Shown here one piece after another: positions 42,473 to 51,205 of a stretch of 64,000 nucleotides of DNA (its first letter is position 1; every line of letters starts with the position of its first letter). Under the pieces are notes generated by a model. It saw nothing but the letters and a program-made list of their open reading frames with translations. It was not told the DNA's origin and ran no database searches. The position numbers and the translations under genes were made by a program. This DNA is from Streptomyces antibioticus (lineage in GTDB: Bacteria; Actinomycetota; Actinomycetes; Streptomycetales; Streptomycetaceae), in NCBI RefSeq assembly GCF_002019855.1, contig NZ_CM007717.1, positions 4,055,636 through 4,119,635 of the forward strand, written 5' to 3'.

Positions 42473-43282
42473 ATGACCTCCCGCGTACATCGCCCCGTGG
42501 GCACCGTCACGCGCGGGACCACCAACCCCAACCGGCTGCGCCGCATGGACCGCTGGATCGCCGCGACGCACGGCGCCGAGCTGCGCCGCGCCGCCGACCC
42601 GGTGGCGGTCGACCTCGGCTACGGGGCGGCCCCCTGGACGGCCGTCGAGCTGCTGTCCCGGCTGCGGACCGTCGCGCCACGCACGCGTGTCGTCGGCGTC
42701 GAGATCGACCCGGCCCGGGTCGCGGCGGCCCGGCCGTACGAGCGGGAGGGGCTGGTCTTCCGGCACGGCGGCTTCGAGATCCCGGTGCCGCAGCGGCCGC
42801 ACCTCGTCCGCGCCGCGAATGTGCTCCGGCAGTACGACGAGGACCAGGTCGCCGAGGTCTGGCAACGCCTGTGCGCACGGCTCGCGCCGGCGTCCGGGGG
42901 GTCGCGGGGCGGGCTCCTCGTCGAGGGCACGTGCGACGAGATCGGACGGCGGCACGTCTGGGTCGCGCTCGGCCCCGAGGGCCCCCGCACGGTCACCTTC
43001 GCGACCCGGCTTGGCTCCCTGGACCGCCCGTCCGACCTCGCGGAACGACTCCCGAAGGCCCTGATCCACCGCAACGTCCCCGGCGAGCCGATACACACCT
43101 TCCTCCACGACTTCGACCGCGCGTGGGCGGCGGCCGCGCCCTACGCCTCGTACGGCGCCCGCCAACGCTGGATCCGAACGGTCCGCACGTTGACAACCAC
43201 ATGGCCGGTGACGGACGGTCCCACGCGGTGGCGGCAGGGGGAAGTGACGGTGGAGTGGGGGGCGGTGGCGCCTCGGGGGTGA
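42473..43282 (+). CDS. Class I SAM-dependent methyltransferase-like protein
   Basis: The 269-aa protein has motif I as AVDLGYGAAPWTAVEL (about 44-59), motif II as VVGVEIDPARV and a downstream VRAANVLRQYDEDQV. The pattern is that of a Rossmann methyltransferase with a small aromatic and basic C-terminal half. It is conserved next to mshA in Streptomyces. Substrate unknown. It diverges from mshA over 212 nt. Confidence 0.75.
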   Translation: MTSRVHRPVGTVTRGTTNPNRLRRMDRWIAATHGAELRRAADPVAVDLGYGAAPWTAVELLSRLRTVAPRTRVVGVEIDPARVAAARPYEREGLVFRHGGFEIPVPQRPHLVRAANVLRQYDEDQVAEVWQRLCARLAPASGGSRGGLLVEGTCDEIGRRHVWVALGPEGPRTVTFATRLGSLDRPSDLAERLPKALIHRNVPGEPIHTFLHDFDRAWAAAAPYASYGARQRWIRTVRTLTTTWPVTDGPTRWRQGEVTVEWGAVAPRG

Positions 43283-44238
43283 GGGGGGGTGCGGGGGCGC
43301 TGAGGGCGCTGAGGGGGTGTCAGGCGTACGGTGCCTGCCGCCGGACGCGGCGCGGTGGCGCGTCGGTGCGGCCCGGAGGGGTGTTGGTGCGGCAGCGGGG
43401 GCGCGAGGCCGATCGGGCCGGGTAGGAGATGACAGCCCCGAGGGGAAAGAGCTTGCTGTGTCACGGGAAGGCGGGGTTGAGGCGGCGTCAGGCGTTCGGC
43501 GGCCGTCCGTCGGACACGGCAGGGTGTAGTGGGCGCGGCCCGGCGGGGCGTTGCTACGGCAGGAGCCTCGGCGGCGCGAAGCCGACCGGGCCGGGGCACG
43601 GGCCAGCGGCCCCAAGGGGGCGGGCTTGCGACGCGGCGGGCACTGCTGCGGCAGACGGCGCGGCTGCGCAGAGCCGACCCGGCTCGGGCAAGGGCTAACG
43701 GCCCCGAGGGGAAGGGCTTGCGGAGCCGCCGGACATGGTGCAGCGCGGTGAGGTGCGGCGGGCGTTGCCCGGCAGGGCTTCAGCGCGGCAGAAGCCTCAG
43801 CGCCGCGGAGCCGACCGTCCCACCGGGGCAAGGGCAGGCGGTGTCGCGAGGAGGCGGGGCGTCAGGCGCTCGGTGCCGGCTGCCGACGCGGAGCCGGTGA
43901 GGTGGACGCGGCCCGGCGGGGTGCCGACCGGACCCGGGCAAGGACCCCCCGGCCGCAGGGGCGTCGGCACCGGAGGCTCGCCCGGACGTCCGCCGCCAAC
44001 CCCGCACGGCAGCCCCCCGCTTCGGGGCCATCCGCCCCGATCGTTCACCCGTTCGTGGACGGTGGAACGATCTCCGTGAGCCGTTCGTCACATGGGCAGG
44101 GCGGTCGACATGGTGCGGAGGATGCGTGGGGAGGAGTGGTCCCGTCGGGTCACGGCCTCTGTCGTTTTCCACCGTGACGTGGCACGATCCCCCGGGCACC
44201 GTAAGTTACTGACGGGAAATCAGTCGAGGGGACGGGGT
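43283..44238. repeat. Gene-free region with irregular tandem repeats
   Basis: About 956 nt have no supported gene. From 43400 to 43940 a degenerate module recurs: (A/G)GCCGACCGGGCCGGG, then about 20-40 nt, then GGCCCCGAGGGG-AAGGGCTTGCG, at about 43408, 43580, 43673, 43808 and 43919 (spacing 93-172 nt). Open frames through it are shadows of GC-rich repeats. The last 140 nt before 44239 should hold the promoter and leader of the NlpC/P60 gene; I do not see a convincing c-di-AMP riboswitch there. Confidence 0.6.
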
Positions 44239-45327
44239 ATGGGGCGGAGCAAGCGCAGCGTGTACGCGGTGGCGGTGGCCGTCGTCTGCGCGGTGACCGT
44301 GCTGGGCGCACCCGGCATGGCGTTCGCGAGTCCGGCCCCGCCGGCCCCGTCGTCGGCACCGACCACCAGCCCGGACCTGACCCCCGCTCCGAGCACCGAT
44401 CTCGAAGCCGTACGCGAGAAGCTCGACGCGCTGTACCACGACGCCGCGGTGGCGACCGACGCCTACAACGCGGCGGAGGAAGCGGCGGAGAAGCAGTCCG
44501 CGGAGATCGTCGCCCTGGCGAAGAAGATCGTCGAGGGCCAGAAGAAGCTGGACGACCTCAAGGACCGCGCCGGCGCCGCGGCCCGCTCCCAGTACCGCAC
44601 CGGCGGCCTGCCCGACGAGGCCCAGTTGATGCTGAGCGACGACCCGGGCGACTTCCTGGACGGCGCCGGCCGGGTCATCCAGGGCCAGCGCGCCACGAAG
44701 GGCCTGCTCGGCGAACTGACCCGGACGCAGGAGGACTTGGAACAGTACTCCCGGGACGCCTCGGCCCAGTGGCAGAAGCTGGAGGCCAACCGCAAGGTCA
44801 AGGCGACCGCCCAGAAGCGGATCGAGAAGCAGATCGCCGCGGCGAAGAAGCTCGAATCGCAACTGGAGAAGGAGGAGAAGGAGCGCCTCGCCAAGCTCCA
44901 GGAGCAGGCCGCCCTGAAGGCCCAGACGGCCTGGCTGGACACCGGGATACTCGACGAGATCGACGGCAAGGCGTCCGCGCAGGGCAAGAAGGCGATCAAG
45001 TACGCCACCGCGCAGATCGGCAAGCCCTACGAGTGGGGCGCCGAGGGCCCCGCCACCTACGACTGCTCCGGGCTGACCTCCGAGGCATGGAGAAGCGCCG
45101 GCACCACCATCCCCCGTACCTCGCAGGAGCAGTGGAAGCAGTTGCACCGGGTCGCCGTGAAGGACATGCGTCCCGGCGATCTGATCATCTACTTCGACGA
45201 CGCGAGCCATGTCGCGCTGTACGTGGGGGACGGCGCGATCGTCCACGCCCCGCGCCCGGGCCGCGACATCACCCTGGCGGGGGCGGGCACGATGCCGATC
45301 CTCGGTGTGGTCCGCCCGGACGCGTGA
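44239..45327 (+). CDS. Secreted NlpC/P60 peptidoglycan hydrolase
   Basis: The 362-aa protein has a signal peptide (residues 1-31, cut after AFA), a Pro/Ser spacer, and a long coiled coil (about 52-225, rich in Glu/Lys/Ala). The NlpC/P60 domain follows with Cys276 in YDCSGLTSEA, His324 in ASHVALYVG and His336 in IVHAPRP. It should cleave D-Glu-mesoDAP-type peptide bonds in cell-wall stems; the coiled coil resembles that of RipA-type enzymes, where it blocks the active site until activation. ATG at 44239 follows GAGGGGACGGG. Confidence 0.9.
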   Translation: MGRSKRSVYAVAVAVVCAVTVLGAPGMAFASPAPPAPSSAPTTSPDLTPAPSTDLEAVREKLDALYHDAAVATDAYNAAEEAAEKQSAEIVALAKKIVEGQKKLDDLKDRAGAAARSQYRTGGLPDEAQLMLSDDPGDFLDGAGRVIQGQRATKGLLGELTRTQEDLEQYSRDASAQWQKLEANRKVKATAQKRIEKQIAAAKKLESQLEKEEKERLAKLQEQAALKAQTAWLDTGILDEIDGKASAQGKKAIKYATAQIGKPYEWGAEGPATYDCSGLTSEAWRSAGTTIPRTSQEQWKQLHRVAVKDMRPGDLIIYFDDASHVALYVGDGAIVHAPRPGRDITLAGAGTMPILGVVRPDA

Positions 45328-45665
45328 GCCGAATCCGTACGACAGACGCGTAGGGCAAAACAGCCAAAAAGGGGTTAACTCTCTTGCCCGGCCCACCGCG
45401 AGGCCGGGCGGGTGACCCCCACCACGTGACCCACGGCACCCCGGACGGCCGCCAAACTCCGTACGGACGTGACGTTCGTCATCCCCGCACCCGGCCCACC
45501 CTGCCCAACTGCGGTAGGGATCGCGGCATATGACAGCGGCCTGAGATCAAGCTGGGTGTCGCACACCATTCCGCTGCGGCGCCTTCTGCCGCTATGGTCC
45601 CCGTCGGTGGGTCGAGGTCCCTCGCCCCCGCCATGCCCTCGGGGGGAGGGAAGGAACCCAAGACG
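45328..45665. other. Spacer with terminator hairpin
   Basis: The 338-nt spacer has GCCCGGCC (45386-45393) and GGCCGGGC (45402-45409) as an 8-bp stem with an 8-nt loop, which probably ends the NlpC/P60 transcript. The rest must hold the promoter of the PP2C gene; TATGGT at 45594 is a possible -10 hexamer but has no clear -35. Confidence 0.5.
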
Positions 45666-47105
45666 ATGCCCGTACCCGTACCGCGGCAGAGAGCGATCCC
45701 GGCCGTGGAAAGTGGTCAGGCGCCGGCCGCGCCCACAGTCGGCGGCCCCTCCGAGGCAGAAGCTCCGCTCCACCGGGACCCCGCCCGCAAGGAAGAGACC
45801 GTTCGCAACGACGCGACAGCCGAGGACGACAGCGCGCGCACCGCCACGTCCACCGCCACGCCCGCCACCGCACCCACCGCGCCCACCGCCGTGCACCCGG
45901 CCCCGCGCCCGGCGCCGCACGGCACCTCGCACACCACCGCGCTCACCCTGCTGCTGATCGAGGACGATCCCGCGGCCGGACCGATCGTCCCCGACCTGCG
46001 GGACTCCGACGGCAAGCCGATGCGCGTCCGCACCGCCCGCAACCTCACCGAGGCCGGCCGGCTGCTCACCGACGACGTGCACTGCATCCTGCTCGACCTG
46101 ACGCTGCCCGCCCCCGGCCGCGCCGCCGGCGACGACGAACTCGCCGTACTCCGGCACGTCCTGGAGCTGGCCCCCCGGCACGCCGTGCTCGCACTCACCG
46201 CGTCCGGCGACGCCGAGCGCGGCGCCGAAGCGGTGCGCGTGGGCGCCCAGGACTACCTCTTCCGCGACGAGCTGGACAGCCGCCTGCTCAGCCGCGCGAT
46301 CCGCTACGCCGTGGAGAGGAAACGTTCCGACACGGCGGAGCGACGGCTGGCCGAGGGCCGGCTGCGGGCGCAGGAGAACGCCCGCCTGGAGCGCGGCCTG
46401 CTGCCCACGCCCCTGCTGGAGGGCTCCCCGCTGCGCTTCGCCGCCCGCTACCGCCCCGGCCGCTCCCGCGCCCTGCTCGGCGGCGACTTCTACGACACGG
46501 TCCGCACCCCCGACGGCACCGTGCACGCCATGATCGGTGACGTCTGCGGCCATGGCCCGGACGAGGCCGCGCTCGGCGTGGAGCTGCGGATCGCCTGGCG
46601 GGCGCTGACCCTGGCCGGGCTGTGCGGGGACGAGCTGCTCAACACGCTCCAGCAGGTGCTGGAGCACGAACGCGACGACGACGAGATCTTCGCGACCCTG
46701 TGCACCGTCGACATCGCGCCGGACGGCCGCCGCGCGGGTCTGTGCCTGGCCGGCCATCCGGCACCGCTGATCGCCCGCCCCGACCGGCCGGCGCGGCTGC
46801 TGCCGTACGAGAACAACGGCCCGGCGCTCGGACTGCTGCCGGGTGCCCGCTGGCCGCGGATGCAGGTGGAGCTGGGCGCACGGTGGAGCCTGATGCTCTA
46901 CACCGACGGGCTGATCGAGGGCCGTATCGGCGACGGCCGCGAGCGGCTCGGCCAGGACGGCATGGTGGAGATGATCCGCCGCCAGATCGCTGAGGGACTG
47001 AGCGGCGAGGAGCTGCTGCGGGCCGCGGTGAACGAGGTGCGCGAGCTGAACGGCGGCGAACTGACGGACGACGTGGCGCTGGTCCTGCTGGACCGGGTGC
47101 CGTAA
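45666..47105 (+). CDS. Response-regulator-type PP2C (SpoIIE/RsbU) phosphatase
   Basis: The 479-aa protein has a disordered N-terminus (1-90, Ala/Thr/Pro-rich). A receiver domain follows (about 92-215) with acidic pair EDD and Asp144 in ILLDLTLPAPG, a short coiled coil (SDTAERRLAEGRLRAQENAR), then a PP2C phosphatase with GGDFYD, IGDVCGHGPDEA, CLAGHPAPL, LYTDGLIEGR and LTDDVALVLL. Such proteins dephosphorylate anti-sigma-factor antagonists in response to a partner kinase. No sensor kinase is adjacent. ATG 45666 is preceded by GGGAAGGAACCC; an ATG 72 nt upstream is possible. Confidence 0.9.
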   Translation: MPVPVPRQRAIPAVESGQAPAAPTVGGPSEAEAPLHRDPARKEETVRNDATAEDDSARTATSTATPATAPTAPTAVHPAPRPAPHGTSHTTALTLLLIEDDPAAGPIVPDLRDSDGKPMRVRTARNLTEAGRLLTDDVHCILLDLTLPAPGRAAGDDELAVLRHVLELAPRHAVLALTASGDAERGAEAVRVGAQDYLFRDELDSRLLSRAIRYAVERKRSDTAERRLAEGRLRAQENARLERGLLPTPLLEGSPLRFAARYRPGRSRALLGGDFYDTVRTPDGTVHAMIGDVCGHGPDEAALGVELRIAWRALTLAGLCGDELLNTLQQVLEHERDDDEIFATLCTVDIAPDGRRAGLCLAGHPAPLIARPDRPARLLPYENNGPALGLLPGARWPRMQVELGARWSLMLYTDGLIEGRIGDGRERLGQDGMVEMIRRQIAEGLSGEELLRAAVNEVRELNGGELTDDVALVLLDRVP

Positions 47106-47192
47106 CGCCGCACTGGATGCCGTAACGCCGCGAGCCCGCGCGCCCGCCTGCCAGGTCAGCCGGGGGGCACCGGGGGGCGCCGGGGTGGGTGC

Positions 47193-47537
47193 TTACCGTC
47201 CGCCGTTGTACGGCCCGTACGGTCCGTCGCTGCTGGAGCCGCCGCCGCGCTGCCCGCGCCCGCCGCCGGGCAGGGAGCGCAGGGCCGGGCGGACGTCCAC
47301 CATGTAGACGATCGTCGCGATCAGCCCGATGATCGGCAGGAACGAGAAGATGTTGAAGATCAGGTTCACCACGAAGGCGAGCCCGAGGACGATCAGCCAG
47401 AAGGGCTTGGTCTGCTTGTCGGCAGCCCGGTAGCCGTCCTCCCGGCGGATCGCGGCGTCGATCAGAGCGAAGCCGCTGAACACGATCAGGGCCAGGCTCA
47501 ACAGCGCCAGGAAATTGTCGAACCCCTGCATCAGCAC
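47193..47537 (-). CDS. DUF2516-family small membrane protein
   Basis: The protein is 114 aa if translation starts at the GTG 47537 (MLMQGFDNFL). It has two or three TM segments (FLALLSLALIVFSGFALIDA, FWLIVLGLAFVVNLIF, FLPIIGLIATIVYMVDV) and the family motif DAAIRREDGYRAADK between the first two. The C-terminus is Gly/Tyr-rich (GPYGPYNGGR). Function unknown; it is conserved in actinobacteria. Start choice is uncertain between 47561, 47537 and 47531. Confidence 0.82.
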   Translation of the reverse strand: MLMQGFDNFLALLSLALIVFSGFALIDAAIRREDGYRAADKQTKPFWLIVLGLAFVVNLIFNIFSFLPIIGLIATIVYMVDVRPALRSLPGGGRGQRGGGSSSDGPYGPYNGGR

Positions 47538-47705
47538 TACGTCCACCACCCGATTCGGCACGTCCCGGCTCGTACTTACGCGGTCACCGTACCCGCAACC
47601 ACGCCGCTCCTACCCGTTCAGTCCGTACAACGGGCCGGGCACCCGATGAGTGCCCGGCCCATGACCGTATGTCCACGTCCTCCGTGCCCAGCCGGGCCGT
47701 CGGTC

Positions 47706-48374
47706 TCACTTGGCCGGCGGCGTGGGCTTCTTCGCGGGGGCCTTGCGGGCGGCCGGGGCCTTCTTGGCGACCGGCTTCTTGGCGGCGGGCTCCGGCTTGA
47801 CGGCGGCGGGCTCGGCCTTGACCGCGGCGGGGGCCGGCACGGGGGCGGGCTCCGGCTTCGGCTCGGCGCTCGGCTCGACCGCGACGGCGATCTCCTCGAT
47901 GCCCTCGGCGGCCTCGCCGCGCCAGGTCTTCACGGCCTGCTCGCCGTGCTCGGCGACCTTCTCGTAGGTCTCACGGGCCTTGACGGCGTACTCGGCGGCG
48001 ACGCCGACACCGCGCAGCGCGAGGTCCTGGGCGGACTCGCCGAGCTTCTTCAGGTCGGCGTCGAGGGTGCTGCCGAGCTTCTTGATGTCACCGTCGAGGG
48101 TGGTGATGAAGTCGTTGACCTTGGCCTGGAAGGTCTCCTGCGCCTCCTTGGCCTTGGCACCGGCCTCCTTGGCGCGGGCGGCGGCCCTCTCCTGCACGGC
48201 CTTGGGGTCGGTGTTGCGGACGGCGTCGATCCGCGCCGGGGCCTCGGAGCGGAGCTGCTCGACCAGACCGGGCACCTTCTTCGCCTGCTGGAGGGCGAGG
48301 TCGGCCGTACCGGCGGCGAAGTAGAGCGGGGTCGGGTCGCTGAAGGTCTTGCGCAGATCGTCGGTGATGGCCAT
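47706..48374 (-). CDS. HbhA/histone-like protein with Lys-Ala-Pro tail
   Basis: The 222-aa protein has an N-terminal helical coiled coil (residues 1-165, rich in Ala, Lys and Glu) like mycobacterial heparin-binding hemagglutinin. A tail of Ala/Pro/Lys repeats (AAKKPVAKKAPAARKAPAKK) resembles histone H1. Such tails bind DNA or polyanions. ATG 48374 has GGGAGGAC upstream. The start region is preceded by three 9-nt repeats, GTGCTCTTC (48429-48455). It follows the XRE regulator by 137 nt on the same strand. Confidence 0.8.
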   Translation of the reverse strand: MAITDDLRKTFSDPTPLYFAAGTADLALQQAKKVPGLVEQLRSEAPARIDAVRNTDPKAVQERAAARAKEAGAKAKEAQETFQAKVNDFITTLDGDIKKLGSTLDADLKKLGESAQDLALRGVGVAAEYAVKARETYEKVAEHGEQAVKTWRGEAAEGIEEIAVAVEPSAEPKPEPAPVPAPAAVKAEPAAVKPEPAAKKPVAKKAPAARKAPAKKPTPPAK

Positions 48375-48511
48375 GGTGAAGCGTCCTCCCGGATGCGTGG
48401 GTCGTTCGTCGAGTTCGTCTTGTTCGTCGTGCTCTTCGTGCTCTTCGTGCTCTTCGTGTTCGGCTGAGGGTGGTACAGGTCCGCGGCGGGACGGCCGGTC
48501 CCCTGGTCCGG

Positions 48512-48949
48512 TCAACTGGCCGTCTGCTGCGGACCGGCGTCACCGCCCGGCTCCGGAATGTCCGTCCGTCCGTCGTCCGCAGGGCTCTCCCGTACGGTCT
48601 CGAATCCGTTCTCCTTGCGGAAGGACTCGTAGATCTGGAGGAGCGCCTGCTTCTGCGCCTCGGTCAGGGTGGGATCGGCGAGGATGACCGCGCGGGTCTC
48701 GACCTCGTCCCGGTCCCGCTCCGCGTCGAGGATGCCGGCCCGCACGTACAGCGTCTCCGCGGAGATGCGCAGCGCCTTGGCGACCTGCTGGAGCACCTCC
48801 GCGCTCGGCTTGCGCAGCCCGCGCTCGATCTGGCTCAGATACGGATTGGACACCCCGGCGGCATCGGCGAGCTGCCGAAGCGAGAGCTTGGCGTTCCGCC
48901 GCTGCTCGCGCAGGTAGTCACCGAGATTGCCGACGTTGAGCGATGCCAT
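48512..48949 (-). CDS. XRE-family helix-turn-helix regulator
   Basis: The 145-aa protein has a Cro/C1-type HTH at about 8-62 (LGDYLREQRRNAKLSLRQLADAAGVSN, quoted in part: LSLRQLADAAGVSNPYLSQI), a short linker and an acidic, Gln-rich tail. The ATG at 48949 has GGTGGAGG upstream. A 28-nt inverted repeat lies 27 nt upstream, so it probably represses itself. The next gene on this strand is the HbhA-like gene, a likely cotranscript. Confidence 0.88.
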   Translation of the reverse strand: MASLNVGNLGDYLREQRRNAKLSLRQLADAAGVSNPYLSQIERGLRKPSAEVLQQVAKALRISAETLYVRAGILDAERDRDEVETRAVILADPTLTEAQKQALLQIYESFRKENGFETVRESPADDGRTDIPEPGGDAGPQQTAS

Positions 48950-48975
48950 GCCTCCACCTTGCCCCACCCCCGCTA

Positions 48976-49003
48976 ACTTTTGCAAGCACCTGCTTGCAAA
49001 AGT
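48976..49003. promoter_or_regulatory. Inverted repeat upstream of the XRE regulator
   Basis: ACTTTTGCAAGCA (48976-48988), CC, TGCTTGCAAAAGT (48991-49003): a perfect 13-bp dyad, AT-rich in an otherwise GC-rich region. It lies 27 nt before the regulator's ATG, where an autorepressor would bind. The core TTGCAAGC is repeated on both arms. Confidence 0.75.
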
Positions 49004-49046
49004 GTGTCGGAGGGGCGTTTACCGGGGGGGGGCGGCAGGGGTTCGA

Positions 49047-49406
49047 TCAGCGCGTGAGGATGCAGAAGGGATGCCCGGCCGGGTCTAGCAGGACCCGGGC
49101 CCGGTCCCCGTGCGGCTGGTGGTCCGGCTTGCTCGCGCCCAGCTCCAGCAGGCGTGCCTCGGCCGCGTCCAAGTCCTCGTCGACCTTGAAGCAGATGTGG
49201 AGCTGCTGAGGGACGGTCTGGTCGGGCCAGCTCGGAGCACGGTAGGCGTCGACGCGCTGAAACCCGATGAAGAGCCCGTGCTCACCGTTGAGTCCCGCGA
49301 AGTCGGCGTCCGACTTCGGATGCGGTTCGAGGCCGGTGGCCTGCTGGTAGAACGCGGCCAGGGCCAACGGGTCGGGGCAGTCGAGATTGATCGCGATCAA
49401 CTTCAT
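49047..49406 (-). CDS. VOC-family (glyoxalase-like) protein
   Basis: The 119-aa protein has the vicinal-oxygen-chelate pattern: INLDCPDPLALAAFY at the start, QQLHICFKVDEDLDAAEARLLELGA in the middle (quoted in part: LHICFKVDEDL) and RVLLDPAGHPFCI at the end. Likely metal ligands are His70 and Glu or His near the C-terminus. Members include glyoxalases, dioxygenases and antibiotic-binding proteins; the role here is not predictable. It starts 55 nt before the DUF4241 gene ends. Confidence 0.85.
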   Translation of the reverse strand: MKLIAINLDCPDPLALAAFYQQATGLEPHPKSDADFAGLNGEHGLFIGFQRVDAYRAPSWPDQTVPQQLHICFKVDEDLDAAEARLLELGASKPDHQPHGDRARVLLDPAGHPFCILTR

Positions 49407-49417
49407 CCGCACGGAGA

Positions 49418-50455
49418 CTACGCGGCCGTGTCGGCGAAGCGGACCCGTACCGCGACCAAGGCGCCCTTCGCGTCCAGGTCGGCCGACACGGGGAAGTAGC
49501 CGTCGCCCCAGGTCGTCATCGCGCAGAGAAGGCGGGCGTCGCCGATGTCCACGGTTCCGGACTCGGTCTCGGAGGCGCGGACCTGGCGCATGACCTGCCA
49601 GTGGTGGGAGTGGGGGCGGAAGTCCACCATCAGGCCCCGCCCGGGCTGCTCCTCCTTCCACTTCTGCACGGCGAGGGCCTTCTCCACCGCCTCCGTCACG
49701 GCCAGCCCGGTCCATCCGCGGACACCGTCCTCGCCGGGCTCCCCCAGTTCCGGTGCCGCGAACGCCTCGGCGGCTTCGTCCGCGGCGGCGCCCCAGAACG
49801 CGACGTCGGCCAGGCCGTCCACCGGATCGTCGTGCCGCCAGGCGTTCAGGGCGTCGGCGTCACCGAAGAGCACCCGGCCCCAGTCGACGCCGATGTCCCC
49901 CAGTGGCACGGACGACTCCACCTCGGCGTCGCTCACCCGGACCGACATCTCGGCCCAGCGCACACCGTCCCCGGCGTCGACCCGTGACGCCAGCACCGGC
50001 AGGTGACGGTCACGGGGCACCCCGCCGACCACGACGACCGGCACCCCGAACATCAGAAAACTCCCACCGCCTTCAGCGGCAGTCCGCCGCACACGCCGCG
50101 CATGCGACTCACGGCCCGGCAACGCCTCCAGACGGGCATCCAGCCCGGCACCCCGACAGTGCTCCTCGAACATCGCCGTCAGCTCCGCCGCCCGGGAGGC
50201 GGGGATGTCGTGCAGCACCCGGCCCGGCTGCCGATCAAAACTACGGACCGCCGCCGAGGCATCCGGCCCGACGCCGACGAGGTCGACCGAACCGAGCACA
50301 TCGGCAACCATCGCCGGATCGTCGACACCGAGCAGCGCCGGGTCGATCTCCGCGGGCGACCGCTCCCCACTCCACAGCCCCAGATGCCCACCGTCCACCA
50401 GGACCAGAATCCCCGCCGGACAACTGATCTCACCGAGCCTGTAGATCGTTTCCAT
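49418..50455 (-). CDS. DUF4241-family protein
   Basis: The 345-aa protein has the C-terminal DUF4241 hallmark LLCAMTTWGDGYFPVSADLD and an N-terminal half beginning METIYRLGEISCPAG. DUF4241 proteins have no proven activity but are often found with polymorphic toxin immunity genes. The ATG at 50455 has a poor ribosome site. It runs into the VOC gene with an 11-nt gap, so the two may be cotranscribed. Confidence 0.72.
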   Translation of the reverse strand: METIYRLGEISCPAGILVLVDGGHLGLWSGERSPAEIDPALLGVDDPAMVADVLGSVDLVGVGPDASAAVRSFDRQPGRVLHDIPASRAAELTAMFEEHCRGAGLDARLEALPGRESHARRVRRTAAEGGGSFLMFGVPVVVVGGVPRDRHLPVLASRVDAGDGVRWAEMSVRVSDAEVESSVPLGDIGVDWGRVLFGDADALNAWRHDDPVDGLADVAFWGAAADEAAEAFAAPELGEPGEDGVRGWTGLAVTEAVEKALAVQKWKEEQPGRGLMVDFRPHSHHWQVMRQVRASETESGTVDIGDARLLCAMTTWGDGYFPVSADLDAKGALVAVRVRFADTAA

Positions 50456-50463
50456 GGCGCGGG

Positions 50464-50686
50464 AGTCTACGGTCGCCGTCGGGAGTCCTACGAAGAGGCC
50501 GCGCGCCGGGAGTTGGGCGAGGAACAGGGCGTCCTTCACCTTGCGGTGCCGCACCTGCTCGCCGACGAAGTCGCATGGCACGGGTGGTTGGAGGAGTCCG
50601 AGTTGTTCGAGTTCATGGGGCGGCGGGCCTTTACGCCGGACAGCAGGCCGATGCTCGACCGGTATCTCCGCGCCTCAGGGCGGTGA
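50464..50686 (+). pseudogene. Nudix hydrolase remnant
   Basis: The frame reads ESYEEAARRELGEEQGV, the second half of a Nudix box (GX5EX7REUXEEXGU), then LLADEVAWHGWLEESELFEF and ends at TGA 50686. The N-terminal half with the first Gly-Glu and start codon is missing; DUF4241 reads divergently just before it. It is a decayed fragment rather than a working enzyme. Confidence 0.55.
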
Positions 50687-50697
50687 GCGTCTCGGCG

Positions 50698-51093
50698 TCA
50701 CAGCGCGATCAACCCCGCCACCGTCCCCCTGAAGCCGCACGCGTCGAAGTAGAACGGCCGCAGGTGTTCTTCGAAGTCGACGTGCAGCCACTCGCACCCC
50801 GCCGTGCGGGAGCCCTCGGCGGCGACCTTGATCAGGGTGGCGCCCACGCCGTTCGAGCGGCTGTGTCGGGCGACGACCGTGTCCAGGATGAAGGCGTGGA
50901 CTCCGCCGTCCCAGGCGACGTTGACGAAGCCGACCAGGCGATCGTCTTCGCGGGCGCAGACCCAGCCGAGGCTGTGGCGTTGGAGGCGGGTGCGCCAGTC
51001 CGTCCGGCCCACCGGGTGGTCGAACCCTTCGGCGTGCAGTGCGTTGAGGGCCGAGTTGTCGATGTCGCCTCGCCACTCGTATCTGATCGTCAT
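50698..51093 (-). CDS. GNAT acetyltransferase
   Basis: The 131-aa protein begins MTIRYEWRGD. It has the acetyl-CoA-binding pattern HSRSNGVGATLIKVA, a variant of Q/RxxGxG/A, after beta-4 (GGVHAFILDTVV). A C-terminal FYFDACGFRGT closes the fold. The substrate is unknown. It is monocistronic and converges with the Nudix remnant. Confidence 0.85.
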   Translation of the reverse strand: MTIRYEWRGDIDNSALNALHAEGFDHPVGRTDWRTRLQRHSLGWVCAREDDRLVGFVNVAWDGGVHAFILDTVVARHSRSNGVGATLIKVAAEGSRTAGCEWLHVDFEEHLRPFYFDACGFRGTVAGLIAL

Positions 51094-51205
51094 GGTGCGA
51101 AGTCAACAGCCTCGTCCCCGTCGAACGGCTGGGGCAGGATGGACTCACGTCACTGCGGTGGCGTTCGTGGCCGGCGGAAGGAAAAGGAAGAGGGGGACCC
51201 GAAGC

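Noticed and set aside
44090..44238. A c-di-AMP (ydaO-type) riboswitch before the NlpC/P60 gene
   Set aside because: Such switches precede cell-wall hydrolase genes in Streptomyces, but I cannot find the conserved core in these 150 nt.
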